Assembly: GCA_029972225.1 (NCBI GenBank) | Contig: CP124756.1 | Location: 1,470,001 to 1,534,000 of the forward strand | Direction: 5' to 3' | Length of the DNA: 64,000 nucleotides | Source: Candidatus Thiothrix putei | GTDB taxonomy: Bacteria; Pseudomonadota; Gammaproteobacteria; Thiotrichales; Thiotrichaceae | Shown here: in pieces, positions 50,461 to 60,090 of the stretch | Position numbering within the stretch: the first letter of the stretch is position 1 | Layout of the letters: each line of letters starts with the position of its first letter | Program-made: the position numbers and the translations under genes | The notes under the pieces: generated by a model | Databases searched by the model: none | Seen by the model: only the letters and a program-made list of their open reading frames with translations | What the model was told of the DNA's origin: nothing

Positions 50461-51930
50461 TCAAAATCTTGGCAGTTCAGGATGGGAAAGCTGCCCGTGA
50501 TGGACATGCATTGCACCCAGTTCTGCGCAACGGTGCAGGGCAGGGACAGCTTTTCCGGGGTTTAGTAGTTCGTCAGGGTCGAACGCACGTTTGACAGCGT
50601 GGAATACCTCAAGTTCTGCTTCGCCAAATTGCACACACATCGAGTCCAGCTTTTCATGCCCAACGCCGTGTTCGCCCGTAATAGAGCCACCCACTTTAAC
50701 ACATAATTCCAGAATATCGGCACCGAAACGTTCGGCTTTTTCCAATTCACCAGCGCGATTGGCATCGTACAGAATCAAGGGATGTAAATTGCCATCACCC
50801 GCGTGGAACACATTCGCAACCCCTAAGCCGTATTGCTGCGAATAGTCATTAATTTTGTGCAATACATGCGCTAGATGTTTGCGGGGAATCGTGCCATCCA
50901 TGCAGTAATAATCCGGAGAGATACGCCCAACAGCGGGGAATGCGGCTTTGCGCCCCGCCCACAAACGGGCGCGTTCGGTAGCGGTTTTGGCAATGTGAAT
51001 CGTGCCTGCGCGGTGATTTTTTAGAATGGCACTGACGCGGGCGACTTGTTCACTGACTTCATCTTCGGTGCCATCGAGTTCACACAGCAAAATGGCGTTC
51101 GCATCAATCGGGTAGCCTGCGTGGATGAAATCTTCGGCGGCACGAATCGCGGGGTTATCCATCATCTCCAACCCAGCCGGGATAATGCCTTTGCTGATAA
51201 TCGCGGCTACCGCATCACCGGCATCATTCACCGCCGCGAAATCTGCCATTAACACTTGCACCGTATCGGGTTTGACGGTGAGTTTCACTAGCACTTCGAC
51301 CACCACGCCCAACATGCCTTCCGAACCGGTTAGTAATGCCAGTAAATCGTAGCCGGGGGTGTCTTGGCGGTCATTGCCGATGGTCATGAGTTCGCCGTCA
51401 ATGGTGACGAGTTTGATTTCGAGAATATTGTGTACCGTCAAACCGTATTTCAGGCAATGCACCCCGCCGGAATTTTCCGCCACATTTCCGCCAATCGAGC
51501 AGGCAATTTGTGACGAGGGGTCGGGGGCGTAGAACAGCCCTAAGTGATCCACGGCTTGGCTGATGGCGAGGTTGCGCACCCCCGGTTGCACACGGGCGTG
51601 CAGGTTGGCGGTGTCGATGTTTAGAATTTGCTTGAAACGCGCAAGGCTGAGGACAATTCCACCTTCATGGGGCAAAGCACCTCCCGATAAACCTGTGCCA
51701 GCACCGCGTGCCACAACGGGTACTTTTAAGCGCGAGCACGTTTTGAGGATCAGTTGCACTTGTTCGGTCGTAGTGGGTAATACCACAGCAAGAGGCAAAT
51801 GCCGGTAAGCCGTTAAACCATCACACTCATAAGGGTGCAGATCTTCCTTCGCGGTGAGAATGGATTCTTCCGGTAGAATGTCCTTCAGTTGCTGAAGCAA
51901 CGCAGGGTTTAGGGCTGTGGCAGTGTTCAC
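50461..51930 (-). CDS. glcD: glycolate oxidase catalytic subunit GlcD
   Basis: A 489-residue FAD enzyme: KEDLHPYECDGLTAYRHLP, VVARGAGTGLSGGALPHEGG, GGNVAENSGGVHCLKYG, and the C-terminal HAGDGNLHPLI and GGSITGEHGVGHEK motifs. It oxidises glycolate to glyoxylate. With gph it makes the upper photorespiratory salvage route, consistent with an autotroph that uses RuBisCO, though no RuBisCO gene is in this window. Confidence 0.95.
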   Translation of the reverse strand: MNTATALNPALLQQLKDILPEESILTAKEDLHPYECDGLTAYRHLPLAVVLPTTTEQVQLILKTCSRLKVPVVARGAGTGLSGGALPHEGGIVLSLARFKQILNIDTANLHARVQPGVRNLAISQAVDHLGLFYAPDPSSQIACSIGGNVAENSGGVHCLKYGLTVHNILEIKLVTIDGELMTIGNDRQDTPGYDLLALLTGSEGMLGVVVEVLVKLTVKPDTVQVLMADFAAVNDAGDAVAAIISKGIIPAGLEMMDNPAIRAAEDFIHAGYPIDANAILLCELDGTEDEVSEQVARVSAILKNHRAGTIHIAKTATERARLWAGRKAAFPAVGRISPDYYCMDGTIPRKHLAHVLHKINDYSQQYGLGVANVFHAGDGNLHPLILYDANRAGELEKAERFGADILELCVKVGGSITGEHGVGHEKLDSMCVQFGEAELEVFHAVKRAFDPDELLNPGKAVPALHRCAELGAMHVHHGQLSHPELPRF

Positions 51931-52044
51931 TGAATCTTCTGACCTTGTGGTAATGAGGTACTACTGTAGCGTATTTCCAACAGAAAATTAATTTTAGCGA
52001 AATCTTTGAGGAATTGAAAATAGACCATCGACTATACTGCGGCG

Positions 52045-52944
52045 ATGCAACATTCATTTCTTGATAGGTTTTCTCCTTATCTGCTGCTGGTACTGACGAT
52101 TCTGTTCTGGGCAGGTAATTTTAATTTGGCGCGGGCTATCCATGCGGATGTGCCGCCGTTGGGCTTGTCGTTTTGGCGTTGGGCGGTGGCGGCGTTGATT
52201 TTGTTGCCGTTTGCGTGGGGTTCGATGCGGGCGGCGTTGCCGGTGGCGCGTGAGCATTGGCGTTTGGTGCTGGCGTTGGCGGTGTTGGGGATCGCGGGGT
52301 TCAATAGTTTGGTGTATGTCGGCTTGCAAACGACGACGGCGACCAATGGGGTATTGCTGCAATCGGTCACGCCGATCACGATGATTTTGTTGGCGGGGTT
52401 GGTGCTGCATGAAAAGAGTACGTTGGCGCAATGGCTGGGAATTGGCGTTTCGTTGGTGGGCGTGTTGGTGATTATTACCAAGGCGGATTGGCAGGTGTTG
52501 CAGCAGTTGGCATTTAATCGCGGCGATATGTGGATTGTGTTGGCGACGTTGGATTGGTCGTTGTATACCGTGCTGCTGCGCAAGTTGCCGGATGGCTTGA
52601 AGGGCTTGCCGATTCTGGGGTTTACGGTGAGTTTGGGGGCACTGGTGATTTTGCCGTTGTATGTGTATGAAAGTGTGACGTTTCAAACTATGCCATTCAC
52701 GGCGGTGAGCGTGGCGAGTGTTGCGTATGTGGCGGTGTTTCCGTCATTGTTGTCGTATATGTTTTGGAATCATGCGACGCAAAAGCTGGGGGTGAACCGT
52801 ACCGGGCAGTTCAGCCATTTGATGCCGGTGTTTGGAATTTTGTTGGCAACGTTGTTGTTGGGGGAACGCTTGCAGTTTTACCATGCAATCGGGATGATAT
52901 TGGTAGCTGCTGGGATTTTGCTGGCAAACAAGAAAAGGATTTGA
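52045..52944 (+). CDS. EamA/DMT family transporter
   Basis: A 299-residue protein with ten hydrophobic segments and two EamA repeats: [25 protein letters not shown] in the first, [18 protein letters not shown] in the second. It is probably an exporter of a metabolite or amino acid; the substrate is unknown. The next gene starts at a GTG one base after its stop, so the two are translationally coupled. Confidence 0.9.
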   Translation: MQHSFLDRFSPYLLLVLTILFWAGNFNLARAIHADVPPLGLSFWRWAVAALILLPFAWGSMRAALPVAREHWRLVLALAVLGIAGFNSLVYVGLQTTTATNGVLLQSVTPITMILLAGLVLHEKSTLAQWLGIGVSLVGVLVIITKADWQVLQQLAFNRGDMWIVLATLDWSLYTVLLRKLPDGLKGLPILGFTVSLGALVILPLYVYESVTFQTMPFTAVSVASVAYVAVFPSLLSYMFWNHATQKLGVNRTGQFSHLMPVFGILLATLLLGERLQFYHAIGMILVAAGILLANKKRI

Positions 52945-52945
52945 T

Positions 52946-53746
52946 GTGGATAAGCAACGCATTGTGAAGATTTTTGCGGTATTGGGCGAGCCAACTGATA
53001 ACCGCCCTTGGCGCGATTATTCGGGTTACGGGTTAACGGCGGCGGATGCGCCGACGCTGGTGGAGTTGGTGGCAGATAACAGTTTTGTGGAAAGCGATGG
53101 CGCGGATTATTGGGTTCCGCTGCATTCCTGGCGGGCATTGCTGCATTTGATGCCTGCGGGTTTGCATGAGCTGATCGGCATTTTCGATGTGGTGGCGGAA
53201 GACGATTGGGCGGTGGATGAAATTCCAATGGTCGTGGCAGCGGCTTGTGATGCGGCACTGGATCCGTTGTTGGATTATGTGTTGGATAAGCGTAACGATG
53301 AATTCGCGATTCCGCTGGCGTTGCAGTGTTTGGTGGAAACCGGTAAGCGTCACAGTAAGTTGCGTAAGCCGGTGATCGAACGCTTGGTGTATGCCTTGCA
53401 GCATTCGGCAGCGCGGGATTATGGTTTGCGCGGGTTGATCGTGGCGGAGTTGGTGGCGTTGCGGGCGGTGGAGGCGATGCCTGCGATTCGGGTGGCGTTT
53501 GCGGAAGATCAGGTTGACTGGACGGTCAGCGGTGATTTGGAAGATGTGGAGCTGGGCATGGGCTTGCGTACTAAGCGTGATACGCCACGCCCTAGTTATA
53601 AGGTGGAAGAGGACGACGCGGATGATGAGGACGAGGATGATGCGCCGTTGGTGGAGCAGGTGATTCGTGCCGAGCCGAAGATTGGGCGCAATGAGCCTTG
53701 TCCGTGCGGGAGTGGCAAGAAGTATAAGAAGTGTTGTATGCCGTAA
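52946..53746 (+). CDS. SEC-C motif protein A (HEAT-like, unknown function)
   Basis: A 266-residue protein starting at a GTG. An N-terminal region ([44 protein letters not shown]) is followed by helical HEAT-like repeats, an acidic stretch [19 protein letters not shown] and a C-terminal SEC-C zinc motif [19 protein letters not shown]. The SEC-C motif in SecA binds zinc and SecB or ribosomes. The following gene is a paralogue with an extra domain. Confidence 0.8.
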   Translation: MDKQRIVKIFAVLGEPTDNRPWRDYSGYGLTAADAPTLVELVADNSFVESDGADYWVPLHSWRALLHLMPAGLHELIGIFDVVAEDDWAVDEIPMVVAAACDAALDPLLDYVLDKRNDEFAIPLALQCLVETGKRHSKLRKPVIERLVYALQHSAARDYGLRGLIVAELVALRAVEAMPAIRVAFAEDQVDWTVSGDLEDVELGMGLRTKRDTPRPSYKVEEDDADDEDEDDAPLVEQVIRAEPKIGRNEPCPCGSGKKYKKCCMP

Positions 53747-53761
53747 CAGGAGGTTGATGAA

Positions 53762-55123
53762 ATGGCTATGGATAGACAAACCATTCTCGATAAGTTGGCA
53801 GTATTCGGTGATCAAGATCCCAGACAACCGTGGCCTGATTATTCAGGGTGTGGTTTCACAGTGGCGGATGCGCCTGCGTTGGCGGCGTTGGTGGGTGATG
53901 TTAGCTTGTTGGATCCCGACGGTGATGACGTATGGATTCCCCTTCATGCTTGGCGGGCGTTGCAGCCGTTGATGCCCGCCGGGTTACACGAATTATTGCT
54001 GACGCTGAACCCCTTGGCGGAAGATGATTGGGCAAGTGTTGAATTACCTAAGGTTATTGCCGCAGCGGGAGGCGTGGCTATCGAGCCGTTGCAAGCCTTT
54101 ATCCTCGATGCGGCTAATGCCGAGTATGCCAGAAGCATCGCAGTGGATGCCTTGATCGAATTGGTTAGGTGTGATGTCGGGAGGCGTGAACAGGTGATGG
54201 CGGTGTTCGCCAGCAGTTTGCAGGCGGGTACGGACGATGATGAGTGGGTGAATAGCAGCCTCGTCAGTGGCTTGGTGGAGATGAAAGCGGTCGAAGCTAT
54301 CGAGGTTATTCGGGAAGCCTACGCCCGCAACAAAGTCGATATAAGTTTTCATGGCGATCTGGAAGATGTGGAAATGGATTTGGGGATACGTGAACAACGT
54401 GATACACCCCGGTCGGATTATGGATGGGTTAAGGATGAGTCGTTCCCGCCGCCATCGCTTGAACCTGTGGCGAAGGATATGAGTCTTGAGGAGTGGGACG
54501 AGCGGATTGGGCAATTTCTCAACTTTTACGGTGGTGAGGCTTCGCTTGAATCATTGACCGAATTGCATGGCTTTTTTACGGCAATAGGGTGTGCGCCTGA
54601 GCCTATTCGACCTTCGGAATGGCTGCCTGAAATCTGGGGTGGTGAAGAACTTACACCAGAGTGGTCGGATACGCAGAGCCTTCAGGTGTTTTTGGCGTTG
54701 ATCATGCCGTTGTATAATTCGGTGATGGAGGAATTGCAACGGATGGATTATTTCGTCATTCCTTTTACCAAAGGGGAAGTCGAAGGGGAGAAAATCACAG
54801 AGTTCGACGGTTGGTGTCGTGGGTTTGTAGTGGGAAGCCAGGTTGGTTATTCTCCGCTGATGGATGTTCCCGGTGTCGCACCATTGTTGGATGTGCTTGA
54901 GGATACGGCAGATAATGAACTGCATACTTGGGGTATACCTATCGCTGAAGCGATATTTCAAGAACGGTATTTGAATGGATTGGTGCGGAAGATTTACCGA
55001 TTGGGGCGCGGAGAGAGGGTGACGACACCGCCGCCATTGGTGCATACCGCTCCTAAAGCAGGGCGCAATGACCCTTGCCCGTGTGGTAGCGGCAAGAAGT
55101 ACAAGAAATGTTGTTTGCACTAA
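53762..55123 (+). CDS. SEC-C motif protein B with UPF0149/YecA-like domain
   Basis: A 453-residue paralogue of the preceding protein. It shares the N-terminal part ([44 protein letters not shown]) and the helical repeats. Before the terminal SEC-C motif ([19 protein letters not shown]) it has an inserted YecA/UPF0149-like domain of about 190 residues ([31 protein letters not shown]). GGAGG precedes the start. The pair arose by duplication plus domain gain. The role is unknown; zinc-dependent interaction with ribosomes or secretion factors is a guess from SEC-C. Confidence 0.82.
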   Translation: MAMDRQTILDKLAVFGDQDPRQPWPDYSGCGFTVADAPALAALVGDVSLLDPDGDDVWIPLHAWRALQPLMPAGLHELLLTLNPLAEDDWASVELPKVIAAAGGVAIEPLQAFILDAANAEYARSIAVDALIELVRCDVGRREQVMAVFASSLQAGTDDDEWVNSSLVSGLVEMKAVEAIEVIREAYARNKVDISFHGDLEDVEMDLGIREQRDTPRSDYGWVKDESFPPPSLEPVAKDMSLEEWDERIGQFLNFYGGEASLESLTELHGFFTAIGCAPEPIRPSEWLPEIWGGEELTPEWSDTQSLQVFLALIMPLYNSVMEELQRMDYFVIPFTKGEVEGEKITEFDGWCRGFVVGSQVGYSPLMDVPGVAPLLDVLEDTADNELHTWGIPIAEAIFQERYLNGLVRKIYRLGRGERVTTPPPLVHTAPKAGRNDPCPCGSGKKYKKCCLH

Positions 55124-55142
55124 ACCCTTGAAGGAAAACACC

Positions 55143-55976
55143 ATGAAATTATCCACGGAAGAGGCCGACCTGTTTTTCAAGCTGATGTGGACGTTGCAGT
55201 TCTACGTCAAGCAGGAACTGGGGATATGCCCGGAACTCAGTGATGTGGCGCGTTATAAGGATGATTGCAGTCTTGAGGATAAATCGGTTATCAGGCAGGC
55301 GGTTTACGATAATTCCCATTTGATCGACAAGTTTGTGACGGAAAATCCCAGCGGCTTTACTACAGAAGAGTTGGCTATTGTTAGTCAGTGGAAGGGCTTT
55401 TTGCAGGGTGATTTTTATATTGAACGGTTTCTGAAGAAGCACACCATTTTTGTTTCTTATCAGACCGAGGCAGTGTATGGCGTACAAGGACTGTACGAAG
55501 CATTGGATGAGATGTTCTATCCCGCGCAGTTGCCCGCATTGGTTAAAGCGGTATTGTTGCCATTCAAGGGTAAGATCGTCTATGACGGGTTACTTCATGG
55601 CTACAATGTGTCTTTTGGTCGGGGTATTAGCGGTAATATCAAGGATGCTTACCTCAAAGCCAAACAGAATAATCGCATCATCGACAGTTTTGACGTGCCA
55701 TCTGCTACCTTGTTGGCGCGTCCAGCCAAGAAGCAAGCCATCAAAGATTGGCAGCCAGAAATCCGCGTGCTTCAGGCGCAAGCTAAACAGTTAAAGGCAG
55801 GGGATGCGTACCCTGCGTTGTATTCTCCGGTCTTTAGTTTGGTCAAAATGAGTCTGGATTTGGCGGAACAGGCTACCGCTGACAACGTTGATAAAGATGC
55901 CTTGTATAAAATGCTGCGCAAGATGGAGCTGATTGTGAACAGGGCATATAAGCTACTGGAGCGGGAAGATGATTGA
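55143..55976 (+). CDS. hypothetical protein downstream of the SEC-C pair
   Basis: A 277-residue soluble, mostly helical protein starting MKLSTEEADLFFKLMWTLQFYVKQELG, with GGAAA upstream of the start. It has FVTENPSGFTTEELAIVSQWKGFLQGDFYIERFLKKH and YGVQGLYEALDEMF. It lies 19 bases after SEC-C protein B and probably belongs to the same transcript. I recognise no family or catalytic motif. Confidence 0.7.
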   Translation: MKLSTEEADLFFKLMWTLQFYVKQELGICPELSDVARYKDDCSLEDKSVIRQAVYDNSHLIDKFVTENPSGFTTEELAIVSQWKGFLQGDFYIERFLKKHTIFVSYQTEAVYGVQGLYEALDEMFYPAQLPALVKAVLLPFKGKIVYDGLLHGYNVSFGRGISGNIKDAYLKAKQNNRIIDSFDVPSATLLARPAKKQAIKDWQPEIRVLQAQAKQLKAGDAYPALYSPVFSLVKMSLDLAEQATADNVDKDALYKMLRKMELIVNRAYKLLEREDD

Positions 55977-55996
55977 TTGCTTCACCAAGGAATTCC

Positions 55997-56455
55997 ATGC
56001 CGCTGCTTGATTGGCTGAATAAACCCGCATCCCTCCAGACGGCGCGGCATGTGCCGTACCGTTTGCTGGAATGCGTCCCTGCGTTGGGTTATGGCGCAAC
56101 GCCGAACCCTAATTTGCTGATTCAGGGCGATAATCTGGAAGCACTTAAGGCGTTGTTGCCGTTGTATGCGGGGCGGATTAAGTGCATCTACATTGACCCG
56201 CCGTACAACACGCGCTCCGCGTTTGAGCATTGCGACGACAACCTCGAACACAGCCAATGGCTGTCGATGATGTACCCGCGCCTCGAACTCCTGCGCGACC
56301 TGCTCGCCGAAGACGGCAGCTTGTGGGTGTCCATCGACGACCACGAAGGCCATTACCTCAAAGTCATGCTCGACGAAATTTTCGGGCGCAAAAACTTCAT
56401 CGCCAACGTCGTTTGGCAAAGCCGTTATTCGCGTTCCAACGATGCCAGTTTATCG
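55997..56455 (+). pseudogene. mod: type III R-M methyltransferase Mod, N-terminal fragment
   Basis: About 153 codons of a Mod protein that is normally 550-650 residues. The start MPLLDWLNKPASLQTARHVPYRLLE, LLIQGDNLEALKALLPLYAGRIKCIYIDPPYN with motif IV DPPYN, and LLAEDGSLWVSIDDHEGHYLKVMLDEIFG are unmistakable. Similarity stops after WQSRYSRSNDASLSVS, where the sequence changes to the 3-prime end of an xisH gene. The target-recognition domain and the AdoMet motif are lost, so it cannot methylate. The frame stays open into xisI, giving a chimeric 304-codon reading frame to 56911. Confidence 0.9.
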
Positions 56456-56564
56456 GTTTCCGTTTTTCAAGTTACAATTTACTCAAATGGCGTTGCAACG
56501 CAATCAGGTAAAATTGATCGTATTCAAACCGGATCGGGAGGAAATCGTCGAATGGACAAACTAA
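56440..56564 (+). pseudogene. xisH: 3-prime remnant of an xisH gene, out of frame with mod
   Basis: In the frame that ends at the TAA 56562-56564, the sequence reads VYRFPFFKLQFTQMALQRNQ, VKLIVFKPDREEIVEWTN. This matches the C-terminus of XisH (compare VKVLVFDPENEVITQWLPN at 25329-25748). It overlaps the xisI start by 13 bases, the usual xisH-xisI overlap. The front of this xisH gene is missing. Confidence 0.85.
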
Positions 56565-56911
56565 ATACTTACCGCCAGTACGTCCGGCAAACGCTCGAAA
56601 AGTACGCGCAATACAAACCTTCCATCGGTGAAGTGGATATGGAGTTGCTGTTTGATAGCGAACGTGACCGTTACCAACTAATGATGGTTGGTTGGAATGA
56701 TTACCAGCGTTACCACGGTTCACTCTTGCATGTGGACATTATCAATGGACAAATCTGGATTCAACATGACGGTACAGAGGGTGGTATTGCCAATGAATTG
56801 CTTGAGTTAGGTGTGCCAAAACAGGACATCGTGCTGGCGTTTCATGTACCTTACAAACGCCCTTATACCGGATTTGCAACGGGTGAAATCATAGAGCAAA
56901 AAGCCGCCTGA
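56552..56911 (+). CDS. xisI: XisI family protein (second copy), joined in frame to the mod remnant
   Basis: A 119-residue XisI starting MDKLNTYRQYVRQTLEKYAQ. The family motifs are present: LMMVGWNDYQRYHGSLLHVDIINGQIWIQ, DGTEGGIANELLELGVP and DIVLAFHVPYKRPYTGFATG. It could be translated from its own ATG or as the C-terminal part of a Mod-XisI fusion, since the frames are continuous. Its XisH partner here is only a remnant, so it may work with the intact XisH at 25329 or have no function. Confidence 0.88.
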   Translation: MDKLNTYRQYVRQTLEKYAQYKPSIGEVDMELLFDSERDRYQLMMVGWNDYQRYHGSLLHVDIINGQIWIQHDGTEGGIANELLELGVPKQDIVLAFHVPYKRPYTGFATGEIIEQKAA

Positions 56912-56913
56912 TA

Positions 56914-59511
56914 ATGTTCGAGCTAAAAAACTACCAAAACGAAACGCTGCAAATCCTGCGTGAATTCCTCGAAGAAGCCCGCCTCATGCCCGTGGAGGAG
57001 GCGTTCACCCGCGCTCAGCAACGCCAGAACCGCCAGCCACTGCCGTATTTGCACCACAGTTTCGCGCAAGTGCCGTATGTGTGCCTGCGCCTGCCCACGG
57101 GCGGTGGCAAAACCGTGCTGGCTTCCTACGCCGTCGGCATCGCCAAACGCGCCTATCTGGAACAAGATTACCCGATTGTGTTGTGGCTAGTGCCCACCAA
57201 CACCATCCGCGAACAAACGCTGGAAGCCCTGCAAAAACCGGGACACCCCTACCGCGCCGCGCTCGAAGACGAATTCGGTGTAGACCGTTTAATGGTGCTG
57301 GACATCGGCGACGTAACCCGCATCCGCAAGCAAGACATCGGCAACAAAGCCATCATCGTGGTCGGCACACTTGCCACCCTGCGCGTCGAAGACACCAGCG
57401 GACGCAAGGTCTACGCCTACCACGAAGATTTCGAGCCGCATTTCGCCGGAATTAGCCCCCATGACGCACGCTTGGAAAAAGTCAGCGAAGCCGACCTCAA
57501 ACCCAACGGTTTGACCGCTGCGAATCTTGGCAACATCAAATATTCCTTCGCCAACCTGCTGGCACTCAAACAGCCGCTGGTGATCATGGACGAAGCCCAT
57601 AACGCCCGCACCAAACTCACCTTCGACACCCTCAAACGCATCCACCCCGCGTGCGTGCTGGAACTGACCGCCACGCCGGATACCAGCCGCGAATCCGCCT
57701 CCAACGTGCTGCATCACGTTTCCGCCTCGCAGTTGAAAGCCGCCAATATGATCAAATTGCCGATCATGCTCAGCGAACATCACGAGTGGGAAGGCGCGGT
57801 GCGTGACGCAGTGTTGACCCGCAAACAACTGGCGCAAGAAGCGATTAAATCCGGCGATCCGGTGCGCCCGATTGCCTTGTTTCAAGCCGAAAACAAAAGC
57901 GGTGAAGTCACTTTTGAAGTGCTGAAAACCTTCCTGATCGAACAACTCGGCATTGCCGCGCCGCACATCGCCATCGTCACCGGCAACCAGCGCGAACTTG
58001 ACGGCATTGACCTGTTCAACCCCGCCTGCCCGATTGAATACATTATCACCGTGGAAGCCTTGAAAGAGGGCTGGGATTGCTCGTTTGCCTACGTGTTCTG
58101 CTCGGTCAAAGACGTAAAATCCAGCAAAGACGCGGAACAATTGCTGGGGCGCGTGTTGCGGATGCCGTATGCCCAACGCCGTCAGCACGAAGCCCTGAAC
58201 CGCGCTTACGCTCATCTGGTTTCCTCCAACTTTGCCAAAGCTGCTGCGGCACTGACCGACAAAATGGTGCAAAGCATGGGTTTCGACCCGCTGGAATTGC
58301 CCCAACATCTGCAACACGGCAACCAGTACAGCCTGTTTGATAACACGGAAAACCCGTCATCACGCCCTGCGATTGCCGAAGAATCCAGCGAATTCACTCT
58401 CAACAACGGCGAACAACTCGAAGTCACGGGCTTGATCGACGAACCGACCGCAACGCTGATCCTGCAAGGCTTCACCGGCAAGCAAAAGGCGCAAGTCCAG
58501 CAACAAGTGGAACAGCACAACCTGCGCGTCAAAGCCCAACTTGCCCCAGCAATGCGCGGCGAAGTGTTCGCCCCATTACCCCTGCTGTGTGTGCGCGAGG
58601 AAAACCAACTGCGCCTGCTAGAACCCGAATCCTACCTTTACACCCAAGGCGGTTGGTCATTGCTGGATTTCCCGGTGGAACTGCCGCAGTTTGAAATCCG
58701 CGAATCCGGGCGCGTGTTTGAAGTATTCCTGCAAGGCGGTCACGTCAGCTACAAACTGGCAGAGCAGGGCGAAACCCCGAACCTCAACCTGATCGAACTC
58801 GACATTGACGACACCGTGTTGGTGCGCTGGCTGGATCGGGAGGTGCGCCAAGCCGATGTTAGCCCAAGCGAGATGATCCGCTGGCTGGTTCAACTGGTTG
58901 GGCATTTAACCAAGGTGCGCGGCTTTTCCCTCACTGCCTTGGTGCGTAGCAAATTCCTGCTGGCACGCGCCATTAAAGACCGCATCGCGTTTTGCCGTAA
59001 CAAGGCGGCGGAGCGGGGTTTCCAGCACTGGCTGTTTGAAGATTCCAGCTTGTTAGGTGTTTCGGAGACTTATCGCTACGAATTCAAACCAGATTTGTAC
59101 CCAGCGCGAGTGCCGTTCTATCGTGGTAAATATACGTTTTCAAAACACTATTACCCGGTAATCGAAGACCTGAGCAGTAGTGGCGAAGAATTTGGATGTG
59201 CCCAAGCCATCGACCAGCATCCGCAGGTCAAGCACTGGATACGCAATCTGGTCAACCGCGAAGCCGCATCGTTTCGTTTGCCACTTGCTCGCGGCTATTT
59301 CTACCCCGATTTCATCGCCGAACTCCACGACGGGCGTACTGTGGTGGTGGAATACAAAGGCGAACACCTGCAAACCGCTGACGATGCCCGCGAAAAAGCG
59401 GCGGTTGGTCAACAGTGGGCGCAAACAAGTGGCGGATTATTCCTGCTGGCCTTGGCAAAAGACGCGCAAGGCAAAAACATTTACCAACAACTCAACCATT
59501 TATTCAATTAA
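56914..59511 (+). CDS. res: type III restriction enzyme Res subunit
   Basis: An 865-residue protein with an SF2 helicase core: Walker A LRLPTGGGKTVLASYAV, motif II VIMDEAHNA, motif III LTATPDTS, motif VI region EQLLGRVLRMPYAQRR. The C-terminal PD-(D/E)XK nuclease is YFYPDFIAELHDGRTVVVEYKGEH. All look intact. Type III Res needs its Mod for DNA recognition, and the adjacent mod is broken, so the enzyme should be inactive unless another Mod serves it. It starts 2 bases after the xisI stop. Confidence 0.94.
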   Translation: MFELKNYQNETLQILREFLEEARLMPVEEAFTRAQQRQNRQPLPYLHHSFAQVPYVCLRLPTGGGKTVLASYAVGIAKRAYLEQDYPIVLWLVPTNTIREQTLEALQKPGHPYRAALEDEFGVDRLMVLDIGDVTRIRKQDIGNKAIIVVGTLATLRVEDTSGRKVYAYHEDFEPHFAGISPHDARLEKVSEADLKPNGLTAANLGNIKYSFANLLALKQPLVIMDEAHNARTKLTFDTLKRIHPACVLELTATPDTSRESASNVLHHVSASQLKAANMIKLPIMLSEHHEWEGAVRDAVLTRKQLAQEAIKSGDPVRPIALFQAENKSGEVTFEVLKTFLIEQLGIAAPHIAIVTGNQRELDGIDLFNPACPIEYIITVEALKEGWDCSFAYVFCSVKDVKSSKDAEQLLGRVLRMPYAQRRQHEALNRAYAHLVSSNFAKAAAALTDKMVQSMGFDPLELPQHLQHGNQYSLFDNTENPSSRPAIAEESSEFTLNNGEQLEVTGLIDEPTATLILQGFTGKQKAQVQQQVEQHNLRVKAQLAPAMRGEVFAPLPLLCVREENQLRLLEPESYLYTQGGWSLLDFPVELPQFEIRESGRVFEVFLQGGHVSYKLAEQGETPNLNLIELDIDDTVLVRWLDREVRQADVSPSEMIRWLVQLVGHLTKVRGFSLTALVRSKFLLARAIKDRIAFCRNKAAERGFQHWLFEDSSLLGVSETYRYEFKPDLYPARVPFYRGKYTFSKHYYPVIEDLSSSGEEFGCAQAIDQHPQVKHWIRNLVNREAASFRLPLARGYFYPDFIAELHDGRTVVVEYKGEHLQTADDAREKAAVGQQWAQTSGGLFLLALAKDAQGKNIYQQLNHLFN

Positions 59512-59518
59512 CCACCCT

Positions 59519-59561
59519 CTTGTTCCTCCCCTGACAAGGGGAGGCTAGGAGGGGTTTCTTC
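59519..59561. repeat. palindromic interspersed element, partial copy 3
   Basis: CTTGTTCCTCCCCTGACAAGGGGAGG followed by CTAGGAGGGGTTTCTTC matches the right half of the element at 8454-8562. It lies between res and dgkA. Confidence 0.85.
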
Positions 59562-59575
59562 GACAAGGAACACAC

Positions 59576-59935
59576 ATGGCTTACAGCGGTAACACCGGAC
59601 TCACCCGAATCATTAAAGCAGCGCAATATTCATGGCAAGGTTTCCGTGCCGCTTACAAGCACGAGGAGGCATTCCGGCAAGAAGTGTGGATTATGGCGAT
59701 TGCTTTCCCGTTGGCGTTGTGGTTGGGCGACAATGGTGTGGAAAAAGCGTTAATGATGAGCAGTATATTGCTGCTTCTGATCGTAGAATTGTTGAATTCT
59801 GCGGTTGAAGCGGTGGTCGATCGTACTGGGATGGAGCGGCATAAACTTTCCGGTCGGGCGAAAGATATGGGGTCGGCGGCGGTGACAATCGCTATTCTCA
59901 ATGTTGTGATCATTTGGGGGTTTATGCTTTCTTGA
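59576..59935 (+). CDS. dgkA: diacylglycerol kinase
   Basis: A 119-residue membrane protein of the DgkA family with three membrane helices and the conserved ELLNSAVEAVVDR active-site motif, preceded by the amphipathic N-terminal HEEAFRQEV. It recycles diacylglycerol to phosphatidate. Its stop codon lies inside the FNR-type site of the cco operon. Confidence 0.95.
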   Translation: MAYSGNTGLTRIIKAAQYSWQGFRAAYKHEEAFRQEVWIMAIAFPLALWLGDNGVEKALMMSSILLLLIVELLNSAVEAVVDRTGMERHKLSGRAKDMGSAAVTIAILNVVIIWGFMLS

Positions 59936-59945
59936 CCTAAGTCAA
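59932..59945. promoter_or_regulatory. FNR/ANR-type site upstream of ccoNOQP
   Basis: TTGAC-CTAA-GTCAA is a perfect palindrome close to the FNR/ANR consensus TTGAT-N4-ATCAA. A -10-like TAGAGT with an extended TG (59973-59981) lies about 30-40 bases downstream, the spacing expected for activation. Low-oxygen induction of the cbb3 oxidase is the usual regulation. Confidence 0.78.
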
Positions 59946-60090
59946 TTTGAGGGCATTAGACGCACCATGCCCTGCTAGAGTGCGTGTTTTCACACAGTAT
60001 TAACGTTTTCTTATCCGGTTTTTTACTGTATGCTTGCCGCACATTACAGTGTTTTAATTTTTTCAATCTTGTTAATCCAGAGGGCAAACG

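Noticed and set aside
57289..58317. A 342-codon frame opposite res
   Set aside because: It is the antisense of the Res helicase core with no domain of its own.
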